From Allobosea vaviloviae (lineage in GTDB: Bacteria > Pseudomonadota > Alphaproteobacteria > Rhizobiales > Beijerinckiaceae): a stretch of DNA of 64,000 nucleotides. The notes below the pieces were generated by a model. It made no database searches. It had not been told where the DNA came from and saw nothing but the letters and a program-made list of their open reading frames with translations. Where the stretch lies: the NCBI RefSeq assembly GCF_001298265.1, contig NZ_LGSZ01000052.1, positions 124,001 to 188,000 on the forward strand, written 5' to 3'. Position numbers and translations under genes: made by a program. Every line of letters begins with the position of its first letter. Position 1 is the first letter of the stretch. Below are positions 29,113 through 41,494 of the stretch, piece by piece.

Positions 29113-30731
29113 TCCGCCTCGAAAACATCGGCAAGCAGAACGGCCAGCAGATCGTCTTCATCGAGGCCTCGGCCTCGCTCCTGAAGGGCGAGAAGGTCGG
29201 CCTCGTCGGCCCCAACGGCGCCGGCAAGACCACCCTGTTCCGCATGATCACCGGCGAGGAGCCGCCCGACGAGGGCATGGTCCAGGTCGATCGCGGCATC
29301 ACGATCGGCTATTTCAGCCAAGATGTCGGCGACATGAAGGGCGTCAGCGCCGCGACCGCCGTCATGGACGGTGCAGGCCCCGTCAGCACCGTCGCCGCCG
29401 AACTGCGCGAGTTGGAGGCCGCGATGGGCGACCCCGACCGCGCCGACGACATGGACGAGATCATCACCCGCTATGGCGAGGTGCAAGGACGCTTCGAGGA
29501 GCTCGACGGCTATGCGCTCGACGGCCGCGCCCGCGAGGTCCTGGCGGGCCTGGGCTTCAGCCAGGAGATGATGGACGGCGATGTCGGCGCGCTCTCGGGC
29601 GGCTGGAAGATGCGCGTCGCGCTCGCCCGCATCCTGCTGATGCGCCCCGATGCGATGCTTCTCGACGAGCCGTCGAACCATCTCGACCTCGAGAGCCTGA
29701 TCTGGCTGGAATCCTTCCTGAAGGGCTATGACGGCGCCTTGCTGATGACCTCGCATGACCGCGAGTTCATGAACCGCATCGTCGGCAAGATCATCGAGAT
29801 CGATGGCGGCGCGCTGACCTCCTATTCCGGCGACTACGAGTTCTACCAGCAGCAGCGCGCGCTTTCAGAGAAACAGCAGCAGGCCCAGTTCGAGCGCCAG
29901 CAGGCCATGCTCGCCAAGGAGATCGCCTTCATCGAGCGCTTCAAGGCGCGCGCCTCGCACGCCGCCCAGGTCCAGAGCCGCGTCAAGAAGCTCGACAAGA
30001 TCGAGAAGGTCGAGCCGCCCAAGCGCCGCCAGACCGTCTCCTTCGAATTCCAGACCCCGCCGCGCTCCGGCGAGGACGTGGTCACGCTCAAGGGCGTCCA
30101 CAAGCGCTATGGCAGCCGCAGCATCTATGAGGGGCTGGATTTCCAGGTCCGCCGCAAGGAGCGCTGGTGCGTCATGGGCATCAATGGCGCCGGCAAGTCG
30201 ACCCTGCTCAAGCTCGTCACTGGCTCGACCGAGCCCGATGAGGGCAATGTCGCGCTCGGCGGCTCGATCAAGCTCGGCTATTTCGCCCAGCACGCCATGG
30301 AGGTGCTGGAGGGCGACCGCACCGTCTTCCAGTCGCTGGAGGACCGCTTTCCTCAGGCCGGCCAGGGCTCGCTGCGCGCGCTCGCCGGCTGCTTCGGCTT
30401 CTCCGGCGACGATGTCGAGAAGCGCTGCCGCGTGCTCTCGGGCGGTGAGAAGGCCCGGCTGGTGATGGCGACGATGCTGTTCGATCCGCCGAATTTCCTG
30501 GTGCTGGACGAGCCGACCAACCATCTCGACATCGCCACCAAGGAGATGCTGATCGCCGCGCTCGCGCAATATGAAGGCACCATGCTCTTCGTCAGCCACG
30601 ACCGGCATTTCCTGGCGGCTCTGTCCAACCGCACGCTGGAACTGACCCCCGACGGCGTGCATGCCTATGGCGGCGGCTACACGGAATACGTCGCCCGCAC
30701 CGGCCAGGAAGCGCCGGGCCTGCGCAGCTGA
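29109..30731 (+). CDS. ABC-F family ATPase
   Basis: 540 residues with two fused nucleotide-binding domains and no membrane domain. Walker A GPNGAGKTT and GINGAGKST; signatures LSGGWKMR and LSGGEKAR; Walker B MLLDEPSNHLD and LVLDEPTNHLD. The linker between them (about 240-320, 'QQRALSEKQQQAQFERQQAM' onward) is the charged P-site-tRNA-interaction motif region, and no long C-terminal coiled coil follows. ABC-F proteins act on ribosomes; this size and form resembles the YbiT/YheS-like group. It shares four bases with the upstream tyrA-like gene. Confidence 0.92.
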   Translation: MIRLENIGKQNGQQIVFIEASASLLKGEKVGLVGPNGAGKTTLFRMITGEEPPDEGMVQVDRGITIGYFSQDVGDMKGVSAATAVMDGAGPVSTVAAELRELEAAMGDPDRADDMDEIITRYGEVQGRFEELDGYALDGRAREVLAGLGFSQEMMDGDVGALSGGWKMRVALARILLMRPDAMLLDEPSNHLDLESLIWLESFLKGYDGALLMTSHDREFMNRIVGKIIEIDGGALTSYSGDYEFYQQQRALSEKQQQAQFERQQAMLAKEIAFIERFKARASHAAQVQSRVKKLDKIEKVEPPKRRQTVSFEFQTPPRSGEDVVTLKGVHKRYGSRSIYEGLDFQVRRKERWCVMGINGAGKSTLLKLVTGSTEPDEGNVALGGSIKLGYFAQHAMEVLEGDRTVFQSLEDRFPQAGQGSLRALAGCFGFSGDDVEKRCRVLSGGEKARLVMATMLFDPPNFLVLDEPTNHLDIATKEMLIAALAQYEGTMLFVSHDRHFLAALSNRTLELTPDGVHAYGGGYTEYVARTGQEAPGLRS

Positions 30732-30750
30732 CCGGACGAGGCAGGCGCCA

Positions 30751-31179
30751 ATGACCGACAATCCCCTCACCCGCCCCGGCGCAGCCCACCCCACCATCAC
30801 CGAGGCGATGATCGCGACGCTCGTGCGGCGGTTCTACGAGCGGGCGCGCGAGGATGCCGTGATCGGCCCGGTCTTCATGGGCGCTGTGCAGCACTGGGAC
30901 GAGCACATCGCCAACATCACCGATTTCTGGAGCTCGGTAATGCTTCGGACCGGGCGCTATCAGGGCCGGCCGATGCGCCCGCATCTGATCCTGCCGCTCG
31001 AACCGCAGCATTTCGACCGCTGGCTCGTGCTGTTCGAGGAGACAGCCCATGAGGTCTGCGGCGCGCCCGACATCGCGCAGGCCTTCATTGTCAGGGCCAG
31101 GCGCATCGCCGACAGCTTCGAGATGGCGCGCGCCGGCCAGCGCGGCGAGATCGCCCGCCCGCGCCACAGTCGGGGCTGA
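30751..31179 (+). CDS. Group III truncated haemoglobin
   Basis: 142 residues from the ATG at 30751. 'TEAMIATLVRRFYERAREDA', 'IGPVFMGAVQHWDEHIANI', 'DFWSSVMLRTGRYQGRPM' and 'HLILPLEPQHFDRWLVLF' are group III trHb blocks; the proximal His lies in EPQHFDRWL. These cytosolic globins bind oxygen or NO; their role is poorly known. The gene starts 19 bases after the ABC-F gene and may be read from the same transcript. Confidence 0.88.
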   Translation: MTDNPLTRPGAAHPTITEAMIATLVRRFYERAREDAVIGPVFMGAVQHWDEHIANITDFWSSVMLRTGRYQGRPMRPHLILPLEPQHFDRWLVLFEETAHEVCGAPDIAQAFIVRARRIADSFEMARAGQRGEIARPRHSRG

Positions 31180-31226
31180 GGCATAGAGCCTTGCCGCGAC
31201 AACGCTCGCCGTGATGGGATGACGGG

Positions 31227-31748
31227 ATGGACGCGCTGCCCCTCATCCACCTGCTCATCCCGGCCGACGCCGCCGCTTATCGCGCGCTGCGCCTCCAAGC
31301 CCTGCGCGACCATCCGGAAGCCTTCGGCGCGAGCTATGAGGACGAGGCCGCGCGCAGCCTGGAAATGACGGCGAAGCGCCTCGATGGCGGCCCGCTGAAC
31401 TGCGTCTTCGGCGCCTTTGCCGGAGACGATCTTGTCGGGACGGCCGGCTTCGTCGTGCCGGACCAGTCGCCGAAATCCCGTCACAAGGGCCTGCTCGTCG
31501 GCGTCCATGTCGCGCCGGGCCATCGCGGTCGTGAGCTGGGCCGCAGGCTGGTCACGGCCGTCATCGACCATGCACGGCCCCAAGTCGTGTTGCTGCAGGC
31601 CGCCGTCGGGGTGACCAATGCACCGGCGCTGCGGCTCTATGAGAGCCTCGGCTTCCGGCACTACGGGCTGGAAGAAAAGGCGCTGCGCGTTGAGGGCGTC
31701 TTCGTCGACGAGGCACTGATCGTACTGGACTTTGCTCGCGACGCCTGA
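31227..31748 (+). CDS. GNAT-family N-acetyltransferase
   Basis: 173 residues. Acetyl-CoA-binding motif A is visible as 'GVHVAPGHRGRELGRRLVTA', preceded by 'FGAFAGDDLVGTAGFVVPD' and followed by 'AVGVTNAPALRLYESLGFRH'. The N-terminal 'YRALRLQALRDHPEAFGASY' is typical of a large RimI-like group. The acceptor substrate is unknown. It ends eight bases from the convergent cyclopropane synthase gene. Confidence 0.88.
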   Translation: MDALPLIHLLIPADAAAYRALRLQALRDHPEAFGASYEDEAARSLEMTAKRLDGGPLNCVFGAFAGDDLVGTAGFVVPDQSPKSRHKGLLVGVHVAPGHRGRELGRRLVTAVIDHARPQVVLLQAAVGVTNAPALRLYESLGFRHYGLEEKALRVEGVFVDEALIVLDFARDA

Positions 31749-31755
31749 GCGCAGT

Positions 31756-33009
31756 TCAGAACCCCCGCGCCTCCAGCGCCTTCTCGGCATCGGTGATGTA
31801 GTCGCGCACCACCGGCACGGCGCTCTTGTGCGGGCCGAGCAGGAGCTGGAACACCATGTCGCCGCCGATGTCGAAGGAGACCGAGCAGGCGCCGAGATAG
31901 AACTCCCACATCCGTGCGAAACGCTCGCCCATCATCGCCACGACCTCCGGCCGATGCGCCATGAAGCGCTCGCGCCAGGCTTCCAGCGTCCAGTGGTAGT
32001 GCCGGCGCCAGAATTCGCAGTCGGACGACCACAACCCGGTCTGCTCGACCGCAGCGAACACCTCCGACATGGCCGGCGCATAGCCGCCGGGGAAGATGTA
32101 TTTGTCGAAGAACGGGCCGGTGAAGCCCGGCGGGCCGACGCGGCCGATGCAATGCACCAGCGCGATCCCATCCGCCGTCAGCAGATCGCGGATCTTTTCG
32201 AAATATTCGAGGTAATGCGCGACGCCGACATGCTCCATCATGCCGACCGAGACGACGCGGTCGAAGCGCCCCGTGAGCTCGCGATAATCCTTGTTGACGA
32301 AGGTTACGGCCTCAGTGACGCCCGCGGCTTCAGCCCGCTGCTGCGCCGCCGCCATCTGGTCGGGCGAGACGTTGAGCCCGGTGACTTTCGCCCCGCAGGC
32401 CTTCGCCAGATAGATCGCGAGCTGCCCCCAGCCCGAGCCGATGTCGAGGACGGTCATGCCCGGCTCGATCTTCAGCTTGGCCGCGATATGCCTGAGCTTC
32501 GCCTGCTGCGCCGCTTCCAGCCCGACCTCAGGGCTGTGCCAATAGGCGCAGGAATAGGTCATCGTCTCGTCGAGCCAGAGTTTGTAGAACTCGGTCGGGA
32601 TGTCGTAGTGGTGTTTGACCTTCTTGCCCGCGACGCCGAGTGGATTGTGCATCCGGAAACGCCTGATCCGGAAGCGGACGTTGCGGATGACCTTCTGGAT
32701 CGGGTGCTTGCGCAACTCCTTGCGCTGCAGCCAGAACAGCGTCAGCAGATCGTGGATCGAGCCTTCCTCGAAGTCGATCCGACCATCCATGTAGCCTTCG
32801 GCCAGCGCCAGCTCCGGATTCAGGAAAAGCTCGCGCTCGATCCTGTCGTCATGGAAGCGCACCGTCACCGCAGGCGCGGTCTTGACGACGCCGGCGAAGA
32901 GCAACTCGCCAGGCCCCGGCCCGAAGACATGACGCTTGTCGTCCGGCGTGATCACCGTCAGGCGGCCCTGCCTGACGAAATTCTTCAGCAATCTCGGTAG
33001 CAGCAACAT
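31756..33009 (-). CDS. cfa: Cyclopropane-fatty-acyl-phospholipid synthase
   Basis: 417 residues from the ATG at 33009. An N-terminal lipid-binding domain precedes the methyltransferase with 'VKHHYDIPTEFYKLWLDETM', TYSCAYW, SAM motif 'VLDIGSGWGQLAIYLAK', and the catalytic 'MMEHVG' and 'FDKYIFPGGYAP' regions with the bicarbonate-binding Cys/Glu/His set. It methylates double bonds of membrane phospholipids using SAM at the inner membrane surface. A longer open frame upstream has no homologous content. Confidence 0.95.
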   Translation of the reverse strand: MLLLPRLLKNFVRQGRLTVITPDDKRHVFGPGPGELLFAGVVKTAPAVTVRFHDDRIERELFLNPELALAEGYMDGRIDFEEGSIHDLLTLFWLQRKELRKHPIQKVIRNVRFRIRRFRMHNPLGVAGKKVKHHYDIPTEFYKLWLDETMTYSCAYWHSPEVGLEAAQQAKLRHIAAKLKIEPGMTVLDIGSGWGQLAIYLAKACGAKVTGLNVSPDQMAAAQQRAEAAGVTEAVTFVNKDYRELTGRFDRVVSVGMMEHVGVAHYLEYFEKIRDLLTADGIALVHCIGRVGPPGFTGPFFDKYIFPGGYAPAMSEVFAAVEQTGLWSSDCEFWRRHYHWTLEAWRERFMAHRPEVVAMMGERFARMWEFYLGACSVSFDIGGDMVFQLLLGPHKSAVPVVRDYITDAEKALEARGF

Positions 33010-33273
33010 CGCAACCCTCTGGATTCGGCCCGACCATAGAACATGATCGGCGACGGTGGGAACCGTCGCTGTCGTGCCTCCCGTCCAACGCCGGCCCCGG
33101 ATCCGGACGCCAAGCCTTGGGGTCGGACATGACGGCAAGCCTGGCCGCTGGACATCGAAGATCGGCACCATGCCCATGGCCGAAACGCGGCACGAGACGC
33201 GACCGGACAGGCAGCCGGGCGGAACCGGCGGTCGGGATCGGCGTTTCAGCGCTGGACCTTGCCGGAGCCTGCC

Positions 33274-33495
33274 ATGGAAGACGAGAGAATCACCCGAATT
33301 GCCCGCGCTTTGTGCCGCTCTGCGAGGATCGACCCCGACAGCGTTCTCACCGGCGACCCGCTCGATGCCGAGCCCCCGAAAAACGACCGCATGCCCAGCT
33401 TCGCAGATGCGACGGTCCCCGCCTGGACGATGTTCCGGGGCGCCGCGCTGACCTTCATCCACAGCCACGACGAACGGGTCGTGTCGCCGCTTTGA
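33274..33495 (+). CDS. Small hypothetical protein
   Basis: 73 residues from the ATG at 33274 with CGGAG seven bases upstream. 'DERITRIARALCRSARIDPD' resembles the N-terminus of several small rhizobial proteins of unknown function; the rest ('PSFADATVPAWTMFRGAALT') gives no family. The 264-base gap between cfa and this gene holds the divergent promoters and nothing else that I can name. Confidence 0.5.
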   Translation: MEDERITRIARALCRSARIDPDSVLTGDPLDAEPPKNDRMPSFADATVPAWTMFRGAALTFIHSHDERVVSPL

Positions 33496-33589
33496 GCGCC
33501 CGCGCGGCTTGCTATGGACGTCGCCCTGCGCATAGTGCTCGCCGCTGCGCCCGAGGCTTTCGGCGCGATCCCTGGGGAATGGCGAGACG

Positions 33590-34282
33590 ATGTCCTGGCG
33601 CGATTTCTGGAACGGCGAGCACGCGATCTATGTCTCGCCGCGCCACAAGGCCCTGCATTATCGCGGGATCGCCACCGACCTGATCTCCCATATCCCGGCA
33701 AGCGACGCCGTCGCCCTCGACCATGGCTGCGGCGAGGCGCTCGATGCGGCGCGTGTCGCGGCTGCCTGCGGACAGCTCTATCTCTGCGAGGCCGCGCCCA
33801 GCGTGCGCGACAAGCTGCGGGCAATGCTCGGCGGCAAGGCGAATGTCTCTGTCGTCTCGCCCGAGGAGGTCGAGGCGCTGCCTGAGGACAGGCTCGATCT
33901 GGTCGTCGCCAATTCGCTGATCCAGTATCTCTCGCGCGATGAGTTGGTGGCGCTGCTCGCGACCTGGCGCCGCAAGCTCAAGCCGGGCGGCAAGCTCGTC
34001 GTCGCCGACATCATCCCGCCTGATGTCAGCCCGCTGACCGACGCCTCGCAGCTGCTCGCCTTCGCCTGGCGAGGCGGCTTCCTGATCGCCGCGCTCGCCG
34101 GCCTTGTCCGCACCGTCTTCTCGGACTATCGCAAGCTCAGGGCCCAATACGGGCTCTCGACCTACCGGATCGACGAGATCGCCGGGCTGATCGCGGCAGC
34201 GGGCTTCGAGGACGTGACGCCAGCGAAGAACTTCGGCCACAACCCGCACCGGATGACATTTGCGGGTACGAAGCCGGCCTAA
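33590..34282 (+). CDS. Class I SAM-dependent methyltransferase
   Basis: 230 residues. Opening 'MSWRDFWNGEHAIYVSPRHK' and SAM motif I as 'AVALDHGCGEALDAARVAA', with 'LDLVVANSLIQYLSRDELVA' and 'LKPGGKLVVADIIPP' as later motifs. The DHGCGE form is common in a group of uncharacterised alphaproteobacterial methyltransferases. A hydrophobic stretch near residues 150-170 (FLIAALAGLVRTVF) could touch a membrane. Substrate unknown. The racemase-like gene starts 37 bases downstream. Confidence 0.85.
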   Translation: MSWRDFWNGEHAIYVSPRHKALHYRGIATDLISHIPASDAVALDHGCGEALDAARVAAACGQLYLCEAAPSVRDKLRAMLGGKANVSVVSPEEVEALPEDRLDLVVANSLIQYLSRDELVALLATWRRKLKPGGKLVVADIIPPDVSPLTDASQLLAFAWRGGFLIAALAGLVRTVFSDYRKLRAQYGLSTYRIDEIAGLIAAAGFEDVTPAKNFGHNPHRMTFAGTKPA

Positions 34283-34319
34283 CCAGCCGCGCCACGGCGC
34301 CTCTTCAGGGACATCTCGC

Positions 34320-35012
34320 ATGCATATCGGCTTGATCGGCGGCATCGGCGTTGCGGCGACGATCGTCTATTACCAGCGCCTGACGGCTGCCGCGGCAGCG
34401 CGTGGCGTGGCAAGGCTTGAGCTGACGATCGCCCATGGCGAGATTCAGGAGCTGATCCGAAACAATCTGGCCGACCGCAGGGAGGAACAGGCGCGCGCCT
34501 TCCTGCCGCTCGTCCAGCGCTTGAACGACGCGGGCTGCGACTGCATCGCCCTGTCGTCCCTCGGTGCGCATTTCTGCCTGGACGAACTGGCCGCGCTGTC
34601 GCCATTGCCAATCGTCTCCGCCGTCGCACCGCTCGATGCCTATTTCGTCGAGCAGGGCATCAAGCGGATCGGGCTGCTTGGAACGCGCGTGGTAATGCGC
34701 ACGCGGCTCTACGGCCAGCTCGCGCGCACCGACGCGATCGCGCTCGACGACGAGATCGAGATACTCGGCCAAACCTACCAGGACGTCGCTGTCGCCGGCG
34801 CCTGCTCAAGCGGGCAAAGGGAGCGCTTTCTCGACGCCGGACGACGCATGATCGCAGCTGGAGCCGACGCCATCGTTCTCGCAGGCACCGACCTCAACCT
34901 GGCCTTCGACGGGCAGGATCCGGGCTACAGGGTCATCGATGCGCTGGACATCCATGTCGCGCTGCTCGCCGATCTGGCTGCGGGACGCGTTTCGCTCGGC
35001 GACGTCGCCTGA
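34320..35012 (+). CDS. Asp/Glu racemase family protein without the catalytic cysteines
   Basis: 230 residues from the ATG at 34320 (AGGGAC eight bases upstream). 'MHIGLIGGIGVAATIVYYQR' and the overall length match aspartate/glutamate/hydantoin racemases. The first catalytic Cys, normally in a CNTAH-like motif, is replaced: the segment reads ALSSLGAHFC. The second, normally GCTE, reads LAGTDLNLAF. Thus both acid/base cysteines are absent, so two-base racemisation is not expected. It may be a lyase-like or binding relative, or inactive. It follows the methyltransferase gene closely. Confidence 0.75.
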   Translation: MHIGLIGGIGVAATIVYYQRLTAAAAARGVARLELTIAHGEIQELIRNNLADRREEQARAFLPLVQRLNDAGCDCIALSSLGAHFCLDELAALSPLPIVSAVAPLDAYFVEQGIKRIGLLGTRVVMRTRLYGQLARTDAIALDDEIEILGQTYQDVAVAGACSSGQRERFLDAGRRMIAAGADAIVLAGTDLNLAFDGQDPGYRVIDALDIHVALLADLAAGRVSLGDVA

Positions 35013-35027
35013 TAGCGCCGGCTGCGT

Positions 35028-35432
35028 TCAAACGGCCCGATCGGCAAAACTGAAGAACTTGTGCCCGAGGAACGAGAACACCATCACGAACCCCGTCGTG
35101 ACGAACTGCATCGGCAGGTAGGGCAAGTCGAACCGCGCGACGAACAGGTGCATCAGCACCCAGGTCAGCACGAAGCCTCCGGCCGCGATCAGGGCGAAAC
35201 GCCAGGTCGCCTGGGCATGGCTGTGGGTCGCGTCGAAGGTCATCCAGCGGTTGAGCAGATACGAAACGACCGCGCCGACGATGAAGCCGGCAAGGGTCGC
35301 TGGCACGGGATTGACATGGGCGAGCTCGACGAGCCCGACCAGCACGCCGTAATGCGCCACAGCCGTGAGGCCACCGGCAAACACATAGGCGAGAAGCTGG
35401 CGGGTCTGGCGCGGATAGCGGCGAAGCGGCAT
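35028..35432 (-). CDS. GtrA-family membrane protein
   Basis: 134 residues with four transmembrane helices; '[20 protein letters not shown]', '[20 protein letters not shown]' and '[20 protein letters not shown]' are the GtrA family pattern. GtrA-like proteins are thought to help move lipid-linked sugars across the inner membrane. No glycosyltransferase gene lies beside it here. Confidence 0.88.
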   Translation of the reverse strand: MPLRRYPRQTRQLLAYVFAGGLTAVAHYGVLVGLVELAHVNPVPATLAGFIVGAVVSYLLNRWMTFDATHSHAQATWRFALIAAGGFVLTWVLMHLFVARFDLPYLPMQFVTTGFVMVFSFLGHKFFSFADRAV

Positions 35433-35655
35433 GGACCGGGCTTATACAGGCATTGCCCCAACGAAGCCTGAACGGATTTGGCAAAGGCCGCTCAGCCTGT
35501 GCGCTGAGGTCGGCGGGGAGCGGTTTCCGCTTCCCCCCGCCGCCTTGCCCCTCTATAGCGAGCGCCTAGCATTCAATTCAGGCGCTCGCCCCGGCCCGCT
35601 CGCTCGATCGGACCGCCAGTGGCGCGCGCCCTTGTCGAGATCAGAGCCGAGCCCC

Positions 35656-39018
<3,363 letters not shown>

Positions 39019-39118
39019 AGGCGGCACGCGCCGAAGTTTAGAGAAACGACGGGAAGCGGGACGCGGGCGGCAGAGCAGCCGCCGGTGGGCATCCGCTTTC
39101 GGATAATGGGACGAGACG

Positions 39119-39595
39119 ATGGAAAAGGTTCCGATGACCGCCGGCGGCTTCGCCGCTCTGGAGGCCGAGCTCAAGGATCGCCAGCAGGTGCAGCGCCAGC
39201 GCATCATCGCGGCGATCTCGGAGGCGCGAGCCCATGGCGATCTCTCGGAAAACGCCGAGTACCACGCCGCCAAGGAATCGCAGGCTCTCAATGAAGGCCG
39301 CATCCAGGAGCTCGAATCGTTGATCGGCCGGGCCGACATCATCGACATCGCCAAGCTCGCCGGCAGCGACACGATCAAGTTCGGCGCGACCGTCAAGCTG
39401 ATCGACGACGACACCGAGGAAGAGAAGAACTACCAGATCGTCGGCGAGCCGGAATCGGACGTGAAATCCGGCAAGGTCTCGATCGGCTCCCCGATCGCGC
39501 GCGCGCTGATCGGCAAGAAAGTCGGCGATTCCGTGCAGGTCAACACACCCGGCGGCGGCAAGTCCTACGAGGTCGTCAGCGTCATTTTCCGCTGA
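39119..39595 (+). CDS. greA: Transcription elongation factor GreA
   Basis: 158 residues. The N-terminal antiparallel coiled coil ('[20 protein letters not shown]', '[20 protein letters not shown]') carries the acidic tip residues that enter the RNA polymerase secondary channel; the C-terminal FKBP-like domain ends '[18 protein letters not shown]'. GreA stimulates transcript cleavage in backtracked complexes. The carB-greA order is common in alphaproteobacteria. A GGCGGC/GCCGCC hairpin lies between them (39066-39083). Confidence 0.97.
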   Translation: MEKVPMTAGGFAALEAELKDRQQVQRQRIIAAISEARAHGDLSENAEYHAAKESQALNEGRIQELESLIGRADIIDIAKLAGSDTIKFGATVKLIDDDTEEEKNYQIVGEPESDVKSGKVSIGSPIARALIGKKVGDSVQVNTPGGGKSYEVVSVIFR

Positions 39596-39605
39596 GAGTC
39601 ACCTC

Positions 39606-39707
39606 GTCATTCTCGGGCGAAGCGAAGCTTCGACCCGAGAATCTCGTGAAGAATGCGTGCTGGAGCCTCCTGCGGCCGGAGATGCTCGGGTCAGGCCCGA
39701 GCATGAC
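39606..39707. repeat. Dispersed palindromic repeat, family A copy 1
   Basis: About 100 bases starting GTCATTCTCGGGCG and ending CCCGAGCATGAC, with internal CGACCCGAGAATCTCGTG and ATGCTCGGGTCAGGCCCGAG arms that give two hairpins. A second copy with the same order of blocks lies at 49135-49235. It sits between the convergent greA and marC-like genes, where it may act as a two-way terminator. Confidence 0.75.
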
Positions 39708-39720
39708 GCGGTAGCCTCCC

Positions 39721-40323
39721 CTACCCCGCAATCACCGTCCGCAGCGCCTTGATGATTCCATCGACGGCGACGCTGGCCAGGATCAGCCCCATCACCCGGC
39801 TGATGACGCTGGCGCCGGCATTGCCGATCAGCCCGATGATGCGGGTCGCGCAAAGCATCAGCACGAGCGTGACCGCCAGAATCCCCGAGATCTGAAGCAC
39901 GGTCTCGGCCTGTTCGGCGATGCTGAAGCGCGAATTGTCCGTCACCGTCATCACGGTCAGCATCGCACCGGGGCTGGCGATGCTCGGAATCGCCAGCGGA
40001 TAGACGGCACGCTCGAGGTCGGACGTCCGCAGCAGCTTCTGATCCTCCTCCAGCTTCGATTCGCCGAAGATCATCGTCAGCGCGAACAGGAAGAGCACGA
40101 TGTTGCCGGCGATCTCGAAGGAGGTCAGCGCGATGTCCATCGCGGTCAGCAACACCTGTCCGGCGACGACGAAGAACACCAGGACGCCGAAGGCGACGAG
40201 CGTTCCGCGAATCGCGACGGCACGCGCGGCCGCGGCACTCAAGCCGGCCGTCACGGCGAGAAAGACGGGCAAGGTGCCGATCGGATCGATCACGACCCAG
40301 AGCTTGACGATTTCCGTGAACAT
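39721..40323 (-). CDS. MarC-family integral membrane protein
   Basis: 200 residues from the ATG at 40323 (GGGAC-type site upstream); an upstream in-frame ATG is less likely. Six transmembrane helices, with 'VVIDPIGTLPVFLAVTAGL' in the first repeat and 'PLAIPSIASPGAMLTVMTV' in the second, the conserved MarC features. The family was named after the E. coli multiple antibiotic resistance locus but has no proven role in resistance; transport is presumed. Confidence 0.9.
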   Translation of the reverse strand: MFTEIVKLWVVIDPIGTLPVFLAVTAGLSAAAARAVAIRGTLVAFGVLVFFVVAGQVLLTAMDIALTSFEIAGNIVLFLFALTMIFGESKLEEDQKLLRTSDLERAVYPLAIPSIASPGAMLTVMTVTDNSRFSIAEQAETVLQISGILAVTLVLMLCATRIIGLIGNAGASVISRVMGLILASVAVDGIIKALRTVIAG

Positions 40324-40445
40324 ACGCTGCGTCCCTATTGCTCCCTTTAAGCATGCGAACAGCGGCAGCCAAAGCCGCAAGGCCAGCCACTTGGACAATG
40401 CGCTGGCGACGACTACATCTTCGGAAGGATCGCTGGAGCAACCCG

Positions 40446-40955
40446 ATGACGACGCGTCGAAACCTCCTTTCGCTCGGACTGACCGGCGCAGCGCTGGCGC
40501 TCTCGCCGGCTCTCGTCACAGCCGCCCTCGCCCAGGCCCGGACCATCGGGGCGATCCGAGTCGATACCGCGCGCATCGCCAGGCAGGGCTGGGGTGAAAA
40601 CGCCGACAAAATCCGCGTCGACATGGAACGCCAGCTCGCGCAGACGCTCGGCCCGCTTTATCAGCGCGGCAAGGGCGCGACGCTGCATGTCCTCGTCAAG
40701 GGTGTCTGGCTGTCGAGCTTCGCGGGCGGCAGCGGCGGCGGCAAGCCGACGGGCGGCGGCGGCAGCAACGACAATTTCGACAGCGAGATCACTGTGCTGG
40801 GCCCGCGCGGCGAGGTTCTGCAGACCTTCCCGATCCTGTCGGTGGTCGACTCCGGCTCGGGCGGCGCCTGGTACAGGCCCGATGTCGACCAGCGACGGGT
40901 CGCGGCCCTGATCGAGAACAACGCGCTCTGGATCAAGCGCTATCTCGGCGGGTGA
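40446..40955 (+). CDS. Exported hypothetical protein
   Basis: 169 residues from the ATG at 40446. 'MTTRRNLLSLGLTGAALALS' plus PALVTAALA is a signal peptide with a twin-arginine start (TRRNLL), cleaved near ALA-QA. The mature protein has a Gly/Ser-rich loop (about 95-115) between two beta-rich halves and ends 'VAALIENNALWIKRYLGG'. I recognise no named family. It is divergent from the MarC gene. Confidence 0.7.
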   Translation: MTTRRNLLSLGLTGAALALSPALVTAALAQARTIGAIRVDTARIARQGWGENADKIRVDMERQLAQTLGPLYQRGKGATLHVLVKGVWLSSFAGGSGGGKPTGGGGSNDNFDSEITVLGPRGEVLQTFPILSVVDSGSGGAWYRPDVDQRRVAALIENNALWIKRYLGG

Positions 40956-40964
40956 GGCGCAGCC

Positions 40965-41429
40965 TCACTCGAACGGCACGATTGGCTCGTCCTTGACGCG
41001 GTCGAGCGCCAGTGCCGTGCGGACATTGCGGACATTGGGCAGGCCGGTCAGCTCGCCGACGAAATCCTGGAACGCCTTGAGATCGGGCGCGACGCATTTC
41101 AGCACGAAGTCGATGTCGCCCGAGAGCTTCCAGCATTCGCGCACGGCGGACCAGGCCCGGATTCGCGCCTGAAACGCCTCGAGATCGGCCTCCGCCTGGC
41201 TGGCCAGATGCACGAAGGCAAAGCAGACGACGTCGAACCCCAGCTTACCTTCATCGAGCTGGGCACGGTAGCCGGTGATCAGTCCGGCCTCCTCGAGCGC
41301 CCGCACCCGCCGAAGGCAGGGCGGCGGCGAAATCCCCACGCGGCTTGCCAGCTCGACATTGGTCATGCGCCCGTCAGCCTGCAATTCGCGCAGGATAGAC
41401 AGGTCGATATCGTCGAGTTTGGATCGCAC
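40965..41429 (-). CDS. Lrp/AsnC-family transcriptional regulator
   Basis: 154 residues from the GTG at 41429; a 20-residue extension to an ATG at 41489 is not like family N-termini. Helix-turn-helix 'DDIDLSILRELQADGRMTNV' and 'ELASRVGISPPPCLRRVRAL', then the RAM ligand-binding domain ('VRECWKLSGDIDFVLKCVAP', 'RNVRTALALDRVKDEPIVP'). These regulators form octamers and respond to amino acids. It is divergent from the ELM1-like gene, with the start codons about 65 bases apart. Confidence 0.88.
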   Translation of the reverse strand: MRSKLDDIDLSILRELQADGRMTNVELASRVGISPPPCLRRVRALEEAGLITGYRAQLDEGKLGFDVVCFAFVHLASQAEADLEAFQARIRAWSAVRECWKLSGDIDFVLKCVAPDLKAFQDFVGELTGLPNVRNVRTALALDRVKDEPIVPFE

Positions 41430-41494
41430 AAGGGGCCCCGGAGCAAGGTCGCGCTGGTGTAGACGCAGCGTCGGGGCGATACAAGGCATTGACT

